A DNA stretch of 64,000 bases from Chromobotia macracanthus (taxonomy: Eukaryota > Chordata > Actinopteri > Cypriniformes > Botiidae). Shown here piece by piece: positions 1 through 11,175 of this stretch; the first letter of the stretch is position 1, and every line of letters begins with the position of its first letter. The stretch is taken from positions 372,001 through 436,000 of the forward strand of contig JAZGTH010000063.1 in NCBI GenBank assembly GCA_036877525.1, read 5' to 3'. A program made the translations under genes and the position numbers. The notes beneath the pieces are model-generated. The model made no database searches. It saw only the letters and a list, made by a program, of their open reading frames with translations, and was not told the DNA's origin.

Positions 1-3000
1 CTCAACACAGCAGTGTCATCACGTCTAACGCCTTTACACTACTGATGCAGGGCTCTAGAGCTACAGGAACACGTACACTCAACACAGCAGTGTCATCACG
101 TCTAAAGCCTTTACACTGCTGATGCAGGGCTCTAGAGCTTCAGGAACACGTACACTCAACACAGCAGTGTCATCACGTCTAAAGCCTTTACACTGCTGAT
201 GCGGGGCTCTAGAGCTACAGGAACACGTTCACTCAACACAGCAGTGTCATCACGTCTAAAGCCTTTACACTGCTGATGCGGGGCTCTAGAGCTACAGGAA
301 CACGTACACTCAACACAGCAGTGTCATCACGTCTAAAGCCTTTACACTGCTGATGCGGGGCTCTAGAGCTACAGGAACACGTTCACTCAACACAGCAGTG
401 TCATCACGTCTAACGCCTTTACACTGCTGATGCGGGGCTCTAGAGCTAAAGGAACACGTTCACTCAACACAGCAGTGTCATCACGTCTAACGCCTTTACA
501 CTGCTGATGCAGGGCTCTAGAGCTACAGGAACACGTCCACTCAACACAGCAGTGTCATCACGTCATAAAGCCTTTACACTGCTGTGCAGAGGCTCTAGAG
601 CTACAGGAACACGTACACTCAACACAGCAGTGTCATCACGTCTAACGCCTTTACACTGCTGATGCAGGGCTCTAGAGCTACAGGAACACGTACACCTCAA
701 CACAGCAGTGTCATCACGTCTAAAGCCTTTACACTGCTGATGCGGGCTCTAGAGCACAGGAACACGTACACTCAACACAGCAGTGTCATCACGTCTAAAG
801 CCTTTTCACTGCTGATGCAGGGCTCTAGAGCTACAGGAACACGTTCACTCAACACAGCAGTGTCATCACGTCTAACGCCTTTACACTGCTGATGCAGGGC
901 TCTGGGAGCTACAGGAACACGTTCACTCAACACAGCAGTGTCATCACGTCCTAACGCCTTTACACTGCTGATGCAGGGCTCTAGAGCTACAGGAACACGT
1001 TCACTCAACACAGCAGTGTCATCACGTCTAACGCCTTTACACTGCTGATGCAGGGCTCTAGAGCTACAGGAACACGTTCACTCAACACAGCAGTGTCATC
1101 ACCCCTAAACCTTTACACTTGTTGAAAAAATCACTAAACGCCTTTACACTGCTGATGCAGGGCTCTAGAGCTACAGGAACACGTACACTCAACACAGCAG
1201 TGTCATCACGTCTAACGCCTTTACACTGCTGATGCAGGGCTCTAGAGCTACAGGAACACGTTCACTCAACACAGCAGTGTCATCACGTCTAACGCCTTTA
1301 CACTGCTGATGCAGGGCTCTAGAGCTACAGGAACACGTACACTCAACACAGAGTGTCATCACGTCTAAAGCCTTTACACTGCTGATGCAGGGCTCTAGAG
1401 CTACAGGAACACGTACACTCAACACAGCAGTGTCATCACGTCTAAAGCCTTTACACTGCTGATGCAGGGCTCTAGAGCTACAGGAACACGTACACTCAAC
1501 ACAGCAGTGTCATCACGTCTAAGCCTTTACACTGCTGATGCAGGGCTCTAGAGCTACAGGAACACGCACCAACACAGTGTCATCACGTCTAACGCCTTTA
1601 CACTGCTGATGCAGGGCTCTAGAGCTACAGGAACACGTACACTCAACACAGCAGTGTCATCACGTCTAAAGCCTTTACACTGCTGATGCAGGGCTCTAGA
1701 GCTACAGGAACACGTACACTCAACACAGCAGTGTCATCACGTCTAAAGCCTTTACACTGCTGATGCAGGGCTCTAGAGCTACAGGAACACGTACACTCAA
1801 CACAGCAGTGTCATCACGTCTAACGCCTTTACACTGCTGATGCAGGGCTCTAGAGCTACAGGAACACGTTCACCAACACAGCAGTGTCATCACGTCTAAA
1901 GCCTTTACACTGCTGATGCAGGGCTCTAGAGCTACAGGAACACGTACACTCAACACAGCAGTGTCATCACGTCTAACGCCTTTACACTGCTGATGCAGGG
2001 CTCTAGAGCTACAGGAACACGTACACTCAACACAGAGTGTCATCACGTCTAAAGCCTTTACACTGCTGATGCAGGGCTCTAGAGCTACAGGAACACGTAC
2101 ACTCAACACAGCAGTGTCATCACGTCCCTAAAGCCTTTACACTGCTGATGCAGGGCTCTGGAGCTACAGGAACACGTTCACTCAACACAGCAGTGTCATC
2201 ACCTACGTCTAAAGCCTTTACACTCTGATGCAGGGCTCTAGAGCTATAGGAACACGTTCACTCAACACAGCAGTGTCATCACGTCTAATGCCTTTACACT
2301 GCTGATGCAGGGCTCTAGAGTTACAGGAACACGTACACTCAACACAGCAGTGTCATCACGTCTAAAGCCTTTACACTGCTGATGCAGGGCTCTAGAGCTA
2401 CAGGAACACGTTCACTCAACACAGCAGTGTCATCACGTCTAACGCCTTTACACTGCTGATGCGGGGCTCTAGAGCTACAGGAACACGTTCACTCAACACA
2501 GCAGTGTCATCACGTCTAAAGCCTTTACACTGCTGATGCGGGGCTCTAGAGCTACAGGAACACGTTCACTCAACACAGCAGTGTCATCACGTCTAAAGCC
2601 TTTACACTGCTGATGCGGGGCTCTAGAGCTACAGGAACACGTACACTCAACACAGCAGTGTCATCACGTCTAACGCCTTTACACTGCTGATGCAGGGCTC
2701 TAGAGCTACAGGAACACGTTCACTCAACACAGCAGTGTCATCACGTCTAAAGCCTTTACACTGCTGATGCAGGGCTCTAGAGCTACAGGAACACGTTCAC
2801 TCAACACAGCAGTGTCATCACGTCTAAAGCCTTTACACTGCTGATGCAGGGCTCTAGAGCTACAGGAACACGTTCACTCAACACAGCAGTGTCATCACGT
2901 CTAAAGCCTTTACACTGCTGATGCAGGGCTCTAGAGCTACAGGAACACGTACACTCAACACAGCAGTGTCATCACGTCTAACGCCTTTACACTGCTGATG

Positions 3001-4260
3001 CAGGGCTCTAGAGCTACAGGAACACGTTCACTCAACACAGCAGTGTTCACGTCTCTAAACCTCACCTGATGCTGGGCTCTAGAGCTACAGGAACAAGTTC
3101 ACTCAACACAGCAGTGTCATCACGTCTAAAGCCTTTACACTGCTGATGCGGGGCTCTAGAGCTACAGGAACACGTTCACTCAACACAGCAGTGTCATCAC
3201 GTCCTAAAGCCTTTACACTGCTGATGCAGGGCTCTAGAGTTACAGGAACACGTTCACTCAACACAGCAGTGTCATCACGTCTAACGCCTTTACACTGCTG
3301 ATGCGGGCTCTAGAGCTACAGGAACACGTACACTCAACACAGCAGTGTCATCACGTCTAAAGCCTTTACACTGCTGATGCAGGGCTCTAGAGTTACAGGA
3401 ACACGTACCTCAACACAGCAGTGTCATCACGTCTAACGCCTTTACACTGCTGATGCGGGGCTCTAGAGCTACAGGAACACGTTCACTCAACACAGCAGTG
3501 TCATCACGTCTAAAGCCTTTACACTGCTGATGCGGGGCTCTAGAGCTACAGGAACACGTTCACTCAACACAGCAGTGTCATCACGTCTAACGCCTTTACA
3601 CTGCTGATGCGGGGCTCTAGAGCTACAGGAACACGTTCACTCAACACAGCAGTGTCATCACGTCTAAAGCCTTTACACTGCTGATGCGGGGCTCTAGAGC
3701 TACAGGAACACGTACACTCAACACAGCAGTGTCATCACGTCCTAAAGCCTTTACACTGCTGATGCGGGGCTCTAGAGCTACAGGAACAACACTCAACACA
3801 GCAGTGTCATCATCACGTCTAAAGCCTTTACACTGCTGATGCAGGGCTCTAGAGCTACAGGAACACGTTCACTCAACACAGCAGTGTCATCACGTCTAAC
3901 GCCTTTACACTGCTGATGCAGGGCTCTAGAGCTACAGGAACACGTTCACTCAACACAGCAGTGTCATCACGTCTAACACCTTTACACTGCTGATGCAGGG
4001 CTCTAGAGTTACAGGAACACGTACACTGAACACAGCAGTGTCATCACGTCTAACGCCTTTACACTGCTGATGCAGGGCTCTAGAGCTACAGGAACACGTA
4101 CACTCAACACAGCAGTGTCATCACGTCTAAAGCCTTTACACTGCTGATGCAGGGCTCTAGAGCTACAGGAACACGTTCACTTAACACAGCAGTGTCATCA
4201 CGTCTAACGCCTTTACACTGCTGATGCAGGGCTCTAGAGCTACAGGAACACGTACACTGA
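1..4260. repeat. 77-bp satellite/minisatellite array, about 55 copies
   Basis: Head-to-tail copies of a 77-bp unit run from the first base to about 4260, where the sequence changes abruptly into unique AT-rich DNA. The left end lies outside the window. Copies are mostly over 90% alike by eye. They alternate at a few sites: GTCTAAAGCC or GTCTAACGCC, CACGTAC or CACGTTC, and GCAGGGC or GCGGGGC. Each unit holds the 10-bp palindrome GCTCTAGAGC and a 9-bp inverted repeat, CAGCAGTGT with ACACTGCTG about 19 bases later. Two damaged stretches lie near 1099-1140 and 3044-3075. Read on the minus strand, the unit resembles the A-box half of a tRNA-derived fish SINE (see findings). Small ORFs within it come from the repetition and are not genes. 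Confidence 0.97.
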
Positions 4261-5088
4261 ATATATTATTTGCTGTTCAAAATCTGCAAAGTTTGGCTAT
4301 TTTCTTCTCTTTTTTTTTTGATGTTGGTGACATTCATGCTGGATATGAATTCTACAATTATTTACAAAGAAAACGTTGACTGAAAGGGCTGTAAACACTC
4401 AAAAGAACTCCACAAATGCTGTGCCTGCAGCAGAAACCTATTTCTTTTATCATATCAATCTGTACAGATTTGAATAATGTATTATATTTGATATGTAAAG
4501 TGGCCTATGTGGAGTTGTTATTAAGAGCTTCTAAAGGCAACATCACAACATCACAAAGAGTTTTAGAATGACGAATCAATTCAGAAAACATCAGTTTCAT
4601 CATTTGCCTTTTGTATGCTATGAAAAAACAGTCACAGGGGTTTGTAAAAATGACAACGTTCATTTTTAATGTGTAACTCACTGTCAACGATGTTTGTACT
4701 CTCAGTTAAAAATAAATAACAGATAAAAACCAATAAGGAAACTATATGTGGGCTACTGACAAAAATATTACACAGAATCTAACTCAAGTTGGTTTGACCA
4801 TGATCCAGAAAGCCAGTGTGTTTATACTTTAATGCATGTAGACATTTTAAGCATGTGTAGGCATAAGATGACCTTCTTATTTTTGCATTTAAAAGAAATG
4901 CGTATTTTCTACGCTGTTATATTGCTGGTGTTGATGACTCCAACAGGTGGCCTCAACAGCAGGCGCTTCATTAAGCATCAGTGTTTGAAACGCATGATGT
5001 TATTATTTCTGATCCGATCTGTCTCGACTTCTTCTCGTTTTCTGAGCCTCGCATCACAGTCTTCACAGATTACACAACAGGCAGGAGG
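4261..5088. other. Unique AT-rich DNA between satellite and CpG island
   Basis: This stretch holds a poly-T run near 4310-4319 and no recognisable gene or mobile element. It would be the upstream flank of the promoter at 5089 if the exon call there is right. Confidence 0.6.
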
Positions 5089-5297
5089 GCGCGCTTCAGG
5101 AGGCACGTGACAGCCCGCCGTGCGCGCGCTCTCGGTTGTGTTCTGGAGGCGCGCGGATCCGCCGGTTGGCGCTCCCGTGGGAAACGATACGCGGCGTCGC
5201 CGAAACAGTATCGTACGTTTCAGTGTGCACGTATATGATGGACGCTCATGGGCTGTCAGAGGACGAGATCTTCTCCTCCCGTCATTCACTCGAGCAG
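5089..5297 (+). promoter_or_regulatory. CpG island, likely promoter of the first exon
   Basis: This is the only CpG-dense block in the window, with roughly 29 CpG dinucleotides in about 210 bases counted by eye, while the flanks have very few. That is typical of a vertebrate promoter that escapes methylation. No TATA box is visible. A canonical E-box, GCACGTGAC at 5103-5111, fits a USF/MYC/TFEB-type site. GC-rich alternating CG runs follow at 5119-5160. The island ends with the candidate first coding exon at 5235-5297, which sets the + orientation. Bidirectional activity cannot be excluded. Confidence 0.72.
5235..5297 (+). CDS. Candidate first coding exon of an unidentified gene (partial)
   Basis: Two adjacent ATG codons (5235 and 5238) open a frame of 21 codons whose product begins MMDAHGLSEDEIFSSRHS and ends in LEQ. 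The frame stops being exon-like at CAG|GTACAG, with the donor GT at 5298-5299, which leaves phase 0. Reading through would reach a stop codon after 23 more codons, so splicing is assumed. The second ATG has G at +4 but T at -3; the first has G at -3 and A at +4. The peptide is acidic, with no signal peptide or membrane segment, so a cytosolic or nuclear protein is likely. I do not recognise the family. No downstream exon is convincing in the next 58.7 kb, so intron 1 would be very long. The exon could also be a non-coding first exon with an accidental frame. Confidence 0.5.
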
Positions 5298-8200
5298 GTA
5301 CAGCGTCACACCTCCGCTTACTCATTTATTCCTGTCCACTGCTGCACATCTGAGAAGATAGCTTAAAAAGAAACAACGTAAAGACTGACTCTTTAAATAA
5401 GGCAAAAACTCTTGTATTGCGTGATCAGGGGTTGAGCTCAGCTATTTGTAGGTGTTAAATGAAAGTTAGGGGTACTGTTTTGTAAGATGACAGTGTAGTT
5501 TCAGGTCTTGGAGATATTTAAACTCATGCAAGCCTCTCATCACATGCCTAAACGTGAGCATCTTTGAAAAGGATGACCACAGCCACAGCCTGCTTCTCTG
5601 GGTTTAAATTCTAGCAGACGTCAATCCACACAGATGCCATGATGAAATTATATGGAGATCAAAACCCTCTCCATGAATAATCACAATAGACAGAACAGGA
5701 AAATCCAAAGCATCAATCCATCTATAAAATAAAATCAAAGCAAAGAGGGAAGCAGTTTGAACAGGAACGTGGTCTCGGTACGGATGGATTGATGTCAGAT
5801 TCATGTAGACATCAGTGCTTTAAGATATATGAAATGAAATTGTACTTGATGTATGAGTTGAGTTGAGTTGAGATGTGCTGGCCAAAGTTTTGATAATGTA
5901 TGAGTCTTCTCCTGACATTCAGAAGGGCTGGACTGGAGAATTTTTATAGCACAAGGGCCCTACTTTAGGACATGGAGTGTAGTGGATGTTTAAACAATGA
6001 ACTGGAGAAATTCGGAAGAATATTGATGCTTTCTTTTACGATAAATATTGACTGAATCTGTCAGTGGCTAACATCTCATTTTCTGTTCTGTGAAAGAAAT
6101 AAAGTCATATGGATTTTAAACAACATGAGGGCTACTACAAAATGACATTTTTGAGTAAATGGCTCCTTTAAGCATTGAGGGAAATAAGCAAACTATTTCT
6201 ATAAAGGGCTTCATTTTTTTGTACTTTGTGCTAGAGCTTTGTGCTAACCACATTTCCTGCCCCCATAATCAGTCCAATAGAATGCATGCAAAAATCAAGA
6301 GAAGACATTAGTAGATAGTAATTGTGTATTTTATGCTCAACAACATGCATATGCAGCTTAAAGAGCTGATGCAGTTTGATTAATGATATACCTGTCTCAT
6401 GGTGCTGTGTGCAAATGGGACATGTGCTTGAGAAATGGAGAAGCGAATTTGGCATGACATTATGTTTAGGCAAATGACTCTTGAACCACTAATCAGTAGT
6501 TCTTTGAATGACATTTCAGTTGTCCAAACAGAACAAAAATATAGAGCTGTAAACTCCCAAAAGATTCATTATTTACCCTTTAAATGTAGCAAGGTAATTA
6601 AAACTGAGATGCAGCTCATTTTCAGAAGTGACATTATTCTGCTAGTGCAGAGTGATTGTGTCTCTTTACTGTCCATGTGCAAGCAATCTTCTGTCAGGAC
6701 CGCATGGGCTGAAAGCTTTTTCAAACACGCTTTTCCCTGCAAAGAGGTGAAAGAGCTAAAGAACCTTAGAATATGTGTGGGAGACTCTACTTTGCTTTCT
6801 TCTGCTTCCTTTTTCATCTAGTCTCAGATGGACCAGAGAAATAAATAAATAAAAATAAGTGCAGAGTTGACACACTGTGTCCTTGTGGTCAGATTATCCA
6901 GTCATGCCTGTGGAGTGGATAAAGCCTGTGCATTATTCAGACAGCTATGCCTGCTGCTTTGGACTGGAGAGAGAGGTGGAATCATTGGGCACTTTTCACA
7001 CAGAGAGATTCAGTGTTCTGTGCTCACATACACCTTACGCTTTACAGGAAGAATGACAGCTTCATTTATAGTGTACTGTATACTCAGGGGTAGCTGTGTT
7101 TTGTTGGTAACTTCTGTTGGCTGTCCGGGGTGCTGGAAAATGTAATCACACAGTTTACGTGTGCTGTAGAAATGCTTCGAAATTCTAGGTGTGAACAATT
7201 ATCTGCCATTGTCTGCTCTTAAAAACAATGTATTTTGTCACAGTCTGTATTTTGCCCCCCACATAGCCATTAATAGTCTTGCCTAAAGGACTCTGAATGA
7301 TTTTGTTTCATTAAACTGTTGTCTATTTTTTGATTTTTAATTTAGATTAATTGGTTTCCTGAAATTACTTAATTTGACCAAGCAAGTGTTTCTTTTTAAT
7401 GTTTTTTATTTGGAGTATTTTTTATACAGTATATAGTATTATATACAAGATGATAACAGTGTCTTTCAGTTTTTTGTGTCAGTTCTAAATGGACCTACAT
7501 GTCTTTAATTTCTGTTTTTTATAGTATTTTCGGAACACCTTGATGAACATGTTTGGCTATGTTTGGTGAGAGTTAGAACTAAACGCAGGACACTGGTTCT
7601 CCACAACTGAAGTTAAGAAACTCTGCTTTATATATTGTATTTTATGTACTTCACAGCAGCAAAAGGTTTATCAGAGGCACTTGCACTGAGGTCACTAGGT
7701 GTGATGTTTGTTCTTCAGAAAACCAAGGCTTTAGTAAGAACGTGTAAAGGTTTACGTTAGGAGAGTCACAGCATTAGAGATGTTGAAGATATTGGTGTGT
7801 TGTCAGTATAAATCGTGTTTGATGAATGTTCACAGCTGATAAACAATTCTTCGAATCAGCATTTTACCTCTGTATCAAGCCAAAGGTGTGTGTTTTCTGT
7901 CTGATAATCTCAGTAACACCTTAATTGCTTTTTGAAAGTTGTGTGTGTGTCTTTTTCCCTCTGTGTCAATACTGCCTCACTGTGGTCTACAGTATTGGAC
8001 ACACACATCACTTACACTATTGGTATCCATTGCAGATACTGGAAGACCCACTTTCATTACCATCCAGTTTATTTATTATATAATATGTCTGTGTGGGCTC
8101 TTGTTTTGGTGGCAGGTCTGACCAGGTTGTGCCAACAGTGGGAATGTTCATTTCTGCAGTGAATAGATGAAATGTTTTGGGTGGTTTGGAGCTTCTTCGC

Positions 8201-9625
8201 CACATAAATGTCTGTCCTGAAGCAGCTGGTAGAACAAGCTGCAGGTTGTCACGAGAGGCAGGGAGAATTTCTGTGCAGGGAGTATGTTGCCGCTTCTTGA
8301 ACTGTCCATGTGTGATTAAATATATACATTTAGGTCGTGGATTCTGCTACTCCAACATGTTCTTCCATTTCTCTTCGCCTCTGGTGTGTCATGTAATTTC
8401 ACATAATATAATGTAAATGAGTTAAACGGATTACTTTCAAGTATCATATCATTATTATAATTAAATAAACTAAAGCGAAATTTTTAAAATAACCTTAAAA
8501 TTGAAATTAAAACTAAGACTTCTACTACTTACTTTCTACCTAGAAACTAACATTTCTATTAAAAAAGTGTGCTGTTTCAAGATTAAAACAAAACAGAAAT
8601 TCTGATTTTTTTCAGTTTTCATTTTATAATACTTATTAGTTTATAATACTTTAAATTAGTAGGGAATAGTTTACTTATAATTATTTATAAACAATATAGA
8701 AAGTTGTTCTAAGCCATGTTATTTACTTGTCTGTATTAACTGAAATAAAATATTATAATCGGTTATATTGACAGACTAAAATTTAAGCTAAAACTAAAAT
8801 TAACTGAAACACTACAACTAAACTAAACTATTTAAGATAAAAAACAAACAAAAAGGAAAAACTTAAAACTAATAATCTTGCATCATAATAATGCATGGAT
8901 GTTTTGAATAGCTTGTTAAAGTTTTAATTTCACCTTGCATTATAGTAAACTTCAGTTACTATTGTTGGTTTATAATTTTGAGTGACAGGGGTCATATTTA
9001 ATTTTAAAAAAAGATCTGGTTTTGTGACAGTGAGACAAATAAAAATATTAAATAAATTGCATACTCGCATATATTTACATGACTACATCTTTATCTTAGA
9101 AAAATAGAATTGTGACATTCTGTATATGAGCTCTAAAGTTAGCTGGATCGGTGGAGTCGGAAAATAATCGTTAATGCAGGTAGCTGGTATAGAGTGATTT
9201 AGACACGGGTGGGTGCAGAATCTCTTCAACTGTTGTTTTCATCCTTTCCTTTTACCACCAAATCACACACACGGGATTATGGCACAGGCAGAGATTACAT
9301 CCATGCAGCCTTTAAAATCACCAAATGGAGGATGTTATGCAAACATTCAGTCGGGTCATGCCTGAATGTTGAATACTGTAGTAAAATATTTTAATACACC
9401 CTAAAAGTGAGTGTACTCTTCTAATAGTCACCAGATTGTCAGAGGCTGATTCAGTCATGCCTACTGCATGTGATAAAATAAAAGTAATAAAATAAATGCC
9501 AAATGTGCAAAATACAGCACTAAAAAAAACTTCTTCAGGTAATAACATACATAAAGTGGTTACATTTCCTTTCAATTGTTACCTGTAAAAGTTAAAATGG
9601 TCTAAAAACACTAAATAAGTACAAA
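5298..9625. other. Probable intron 1, unique AT-rich DNA
   Basis: I see no exon or mobile element here that I can support. Minor features are a (TTGAG)n tract near 5852-5872, (AAAT)n near 6840-6856, and a short GT tract near 7939-7950. Confidence 0.5.
8455..8870. repeat. Low-complexity A-rich stretch
   Basis: This stretch is very AT-rich and contains many degenerate copies of AAACTAAAA/TTAAAACT-like words, as in the degenerate (CTAAAA)n tracts common in fish genomes. There is no ORF and no clear element boundary. Confidence 0.55.
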
Positions 9626-9905
9626 TACTAGAGTACTTTGATACTAGAGTGCTTTGATACTAGAGTGCTTTGATACTAGAGTGCTTTGATACTAGAGTGC
9701 TTTGATACTAGAGTGCTTTGATACTAGAGTGCTTTGATACTAGAGTGCTTTGATACTAGAGTGCTTTGATACTAGAGTGCTTTGATACTAGAGTGCTTTG
9801 ATACTAGAGTGCTTTGATACTAGAGTGCTTTGATACTAGAGTGCTTTGATACTAGAGTGCTTTGATACTAGAGTGCTTTGATACTAGAGTACTTTGATAC
9901 TAGAG
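9626..9905. repeat. 16-bp minisatellite, left block (about 17.5 copies)
   Basis: Nearly perfect tandem copies of GATACTAGAGTGCTTT. Only the first and last copies carry the variant GAGTACTTT; all inner copies carry GAGTGCTTT. The array is interrupted at 9905 by an L2/Rex1-like LINE and resumes at 11117. The near-identity of the inner copies points to recent expansion. Confidence 0.97.
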
Positions 9906-11116
9906 AGAGTCAAGATTTATTTGTCACACACAAGTTATATAGAATACAACAAGTAGTGAAATGTGTATCTGAATGCTCCTTTAGACTGTAAGATAAATAC
10001 TAAAAAGTAAAAACACAAGAAATGTAAAAGTACTTAGAATACAAAAATATATAAAATACAAAATACAAAAATTCAGTTGGAGGTAGAGGAATAAGGGGGC
10101 GGGGAACCTAGCAGCCAGTGATCAACAGAATAACAGAATAGATCGTACGTGGATGGCATAGATGAATTGTATAAATTATAAATTATAATAAAGTGCAAGA
10201 GGAATGCAGTGTGCAAAGTGGTATAACTAGCATAGTATGTGCTAGTATACTAGCATAGTATGACTCTGGCGTCACTTAAATGTAGTGTGTATGTTTGTCC
10301 ATGTTTAAGTGTCTGATGGCCTGAGGGAAGAAGCTCCTCCTGAGTCTCTCCGTTTTAGCCACGTTTTAGGAAGCGTCTACCTGTGTAGCAATATGAACAG
10401 CCGGTGTCCAGGGTGGGTGGAGTCTTTGAGGATCTTAATAGCCCTAGCTTTGCATTGCCTGGTGTATATGTGATCCAAAGAAGGGAGATCTGTCCTGGAG
10501 ATACGCTCAGCTGAGCGCACCACTCTCTGAAGAGCTTTACGATCTTTGACTGATAAGTTTCCATACCATGATGAGATGCACTGAGTCAATACACTCTCTA
10601 CAGCCCCAGTGTAGTAAGTTTTTGTCTGGCTTTTTTGATAACCGTATGGATGTGGTTGGACCATGATAAATCCTCAGAGATGTTCACACCGAGGTATTTA
10701 TAGCTGCTCACTTTATCCACAGGGGTCCCATTGATGATTACTGGGGAGTAGGTCTGCTGCTGCCTCCTCCTAAAATCAACAACCATTTCTTTGGTTTTAC
10801 TGACATTGAGAGAGAGACAGTTAGCTTGGCACCATAATGTTAATTTCTCCACTTCATCATCGTAGGCAGACTCTTCGTTGTTGGAGATGAGGCCCATCAC
10901 CACTGTATCATTTGCAAACTTGATGATAGATGTGGAGTCGTGAGAGGATACACAGTTATATGTATACAGTGAGTAGAGCAGGGGACTGAGAACGCAACCT
11001 TGTGGGGCTCCTGTACTCAGGGTGATGATGTTGGAGGTGTTCTGACCCACCCTCAGTACCTGAGGTCTGCATGAAAGGAAGTCCTGAACCCATTCGCAGA
11101 GGTGGGAATTCAGTCC
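9906..11116 (-). mobile_element. 5'-truncated, dead L2/Rex1-like LINE
   Basis: The minus strand encodes the C-terminal part of a non-LTR reverse transcriptase. From about 11110 down it reads a palm segment with STGAPQGCVLSPLLYSLYT. The catalytic FADD box then appears as FAND (the Asn codon is at 10910-10912), and SYKYLGV follows. A second frame has RKALQRVVRSAERIS and DLPSLDHIYTRQC. The two parts lie in different frames (about 10598-11050 and 10377-10664). The usual 20 or so residues after KKARQKL are missing, so there is a deletion plus frameshift. The 3' UTR (about 9906-10330) ends in AATAAATCTTGACTCTCT. The endonuclease and most of the RT are absent. With the catalytic Asp lost, the copy cannot move. 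Identical 24-bp stretches of the 16-bp array flank it. Rex1/Babar versus L2 was not resolved. Confidence 0.9.
10377..11050 (-). pseudogene. Reverse transcriptase remnant of the LINE
   Basis: This is a frameshifted fragment of the LINE ORF2-type protein and covers the RT palm (blocks around GAPQG and FxDD) and the conserved C-terminal region. The upstream piece covers 10598-11050 (about 150 codons) and the downstream piece 10377-10664 (about 95 codons). The FADD to FAND change and the frameshift with deletion near 10600-10664 show it is inactive. It is not a host gene. Confidence 0.88.
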
Positions 11117-11175
11117 TACTAGAGTACTTTGATACTAGAGTACATTGATACTAGAGTACATTGATACGAGTACTT
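11117..11175. repeat. 16-bp minisatellite, right block (about 3.5 copies)
   Basis: The array continues to the right of the LINE with GAGTACTTT and GAGTACATT variants and degrades by 11175. It contains none of the GAGTGCTTT copies that fill the left block. The first 24 bases (11117-11140) equal those just left of the LINE (9882-9905). Confidence 0.92.

Noticed and set aside
662..2109. Several 76-79 codon ORFs in the satellite
   Set aside because: They are shadows of the 77-bp unit. Their frames shift from copy to copy because 77 is not a multiple of 3.
1..4260. CRISPR-like direct repeats
   Set aside because: The repeats are contiguous tandem units without unique spacers, and the genome is vertebrate.
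4978..5325. Antisense ORF of 115 codons over the CpG island
   Set aside because: GC-rich DNA has few stops. No domain is recognised, and the island is better explained as promoter plus + exon.
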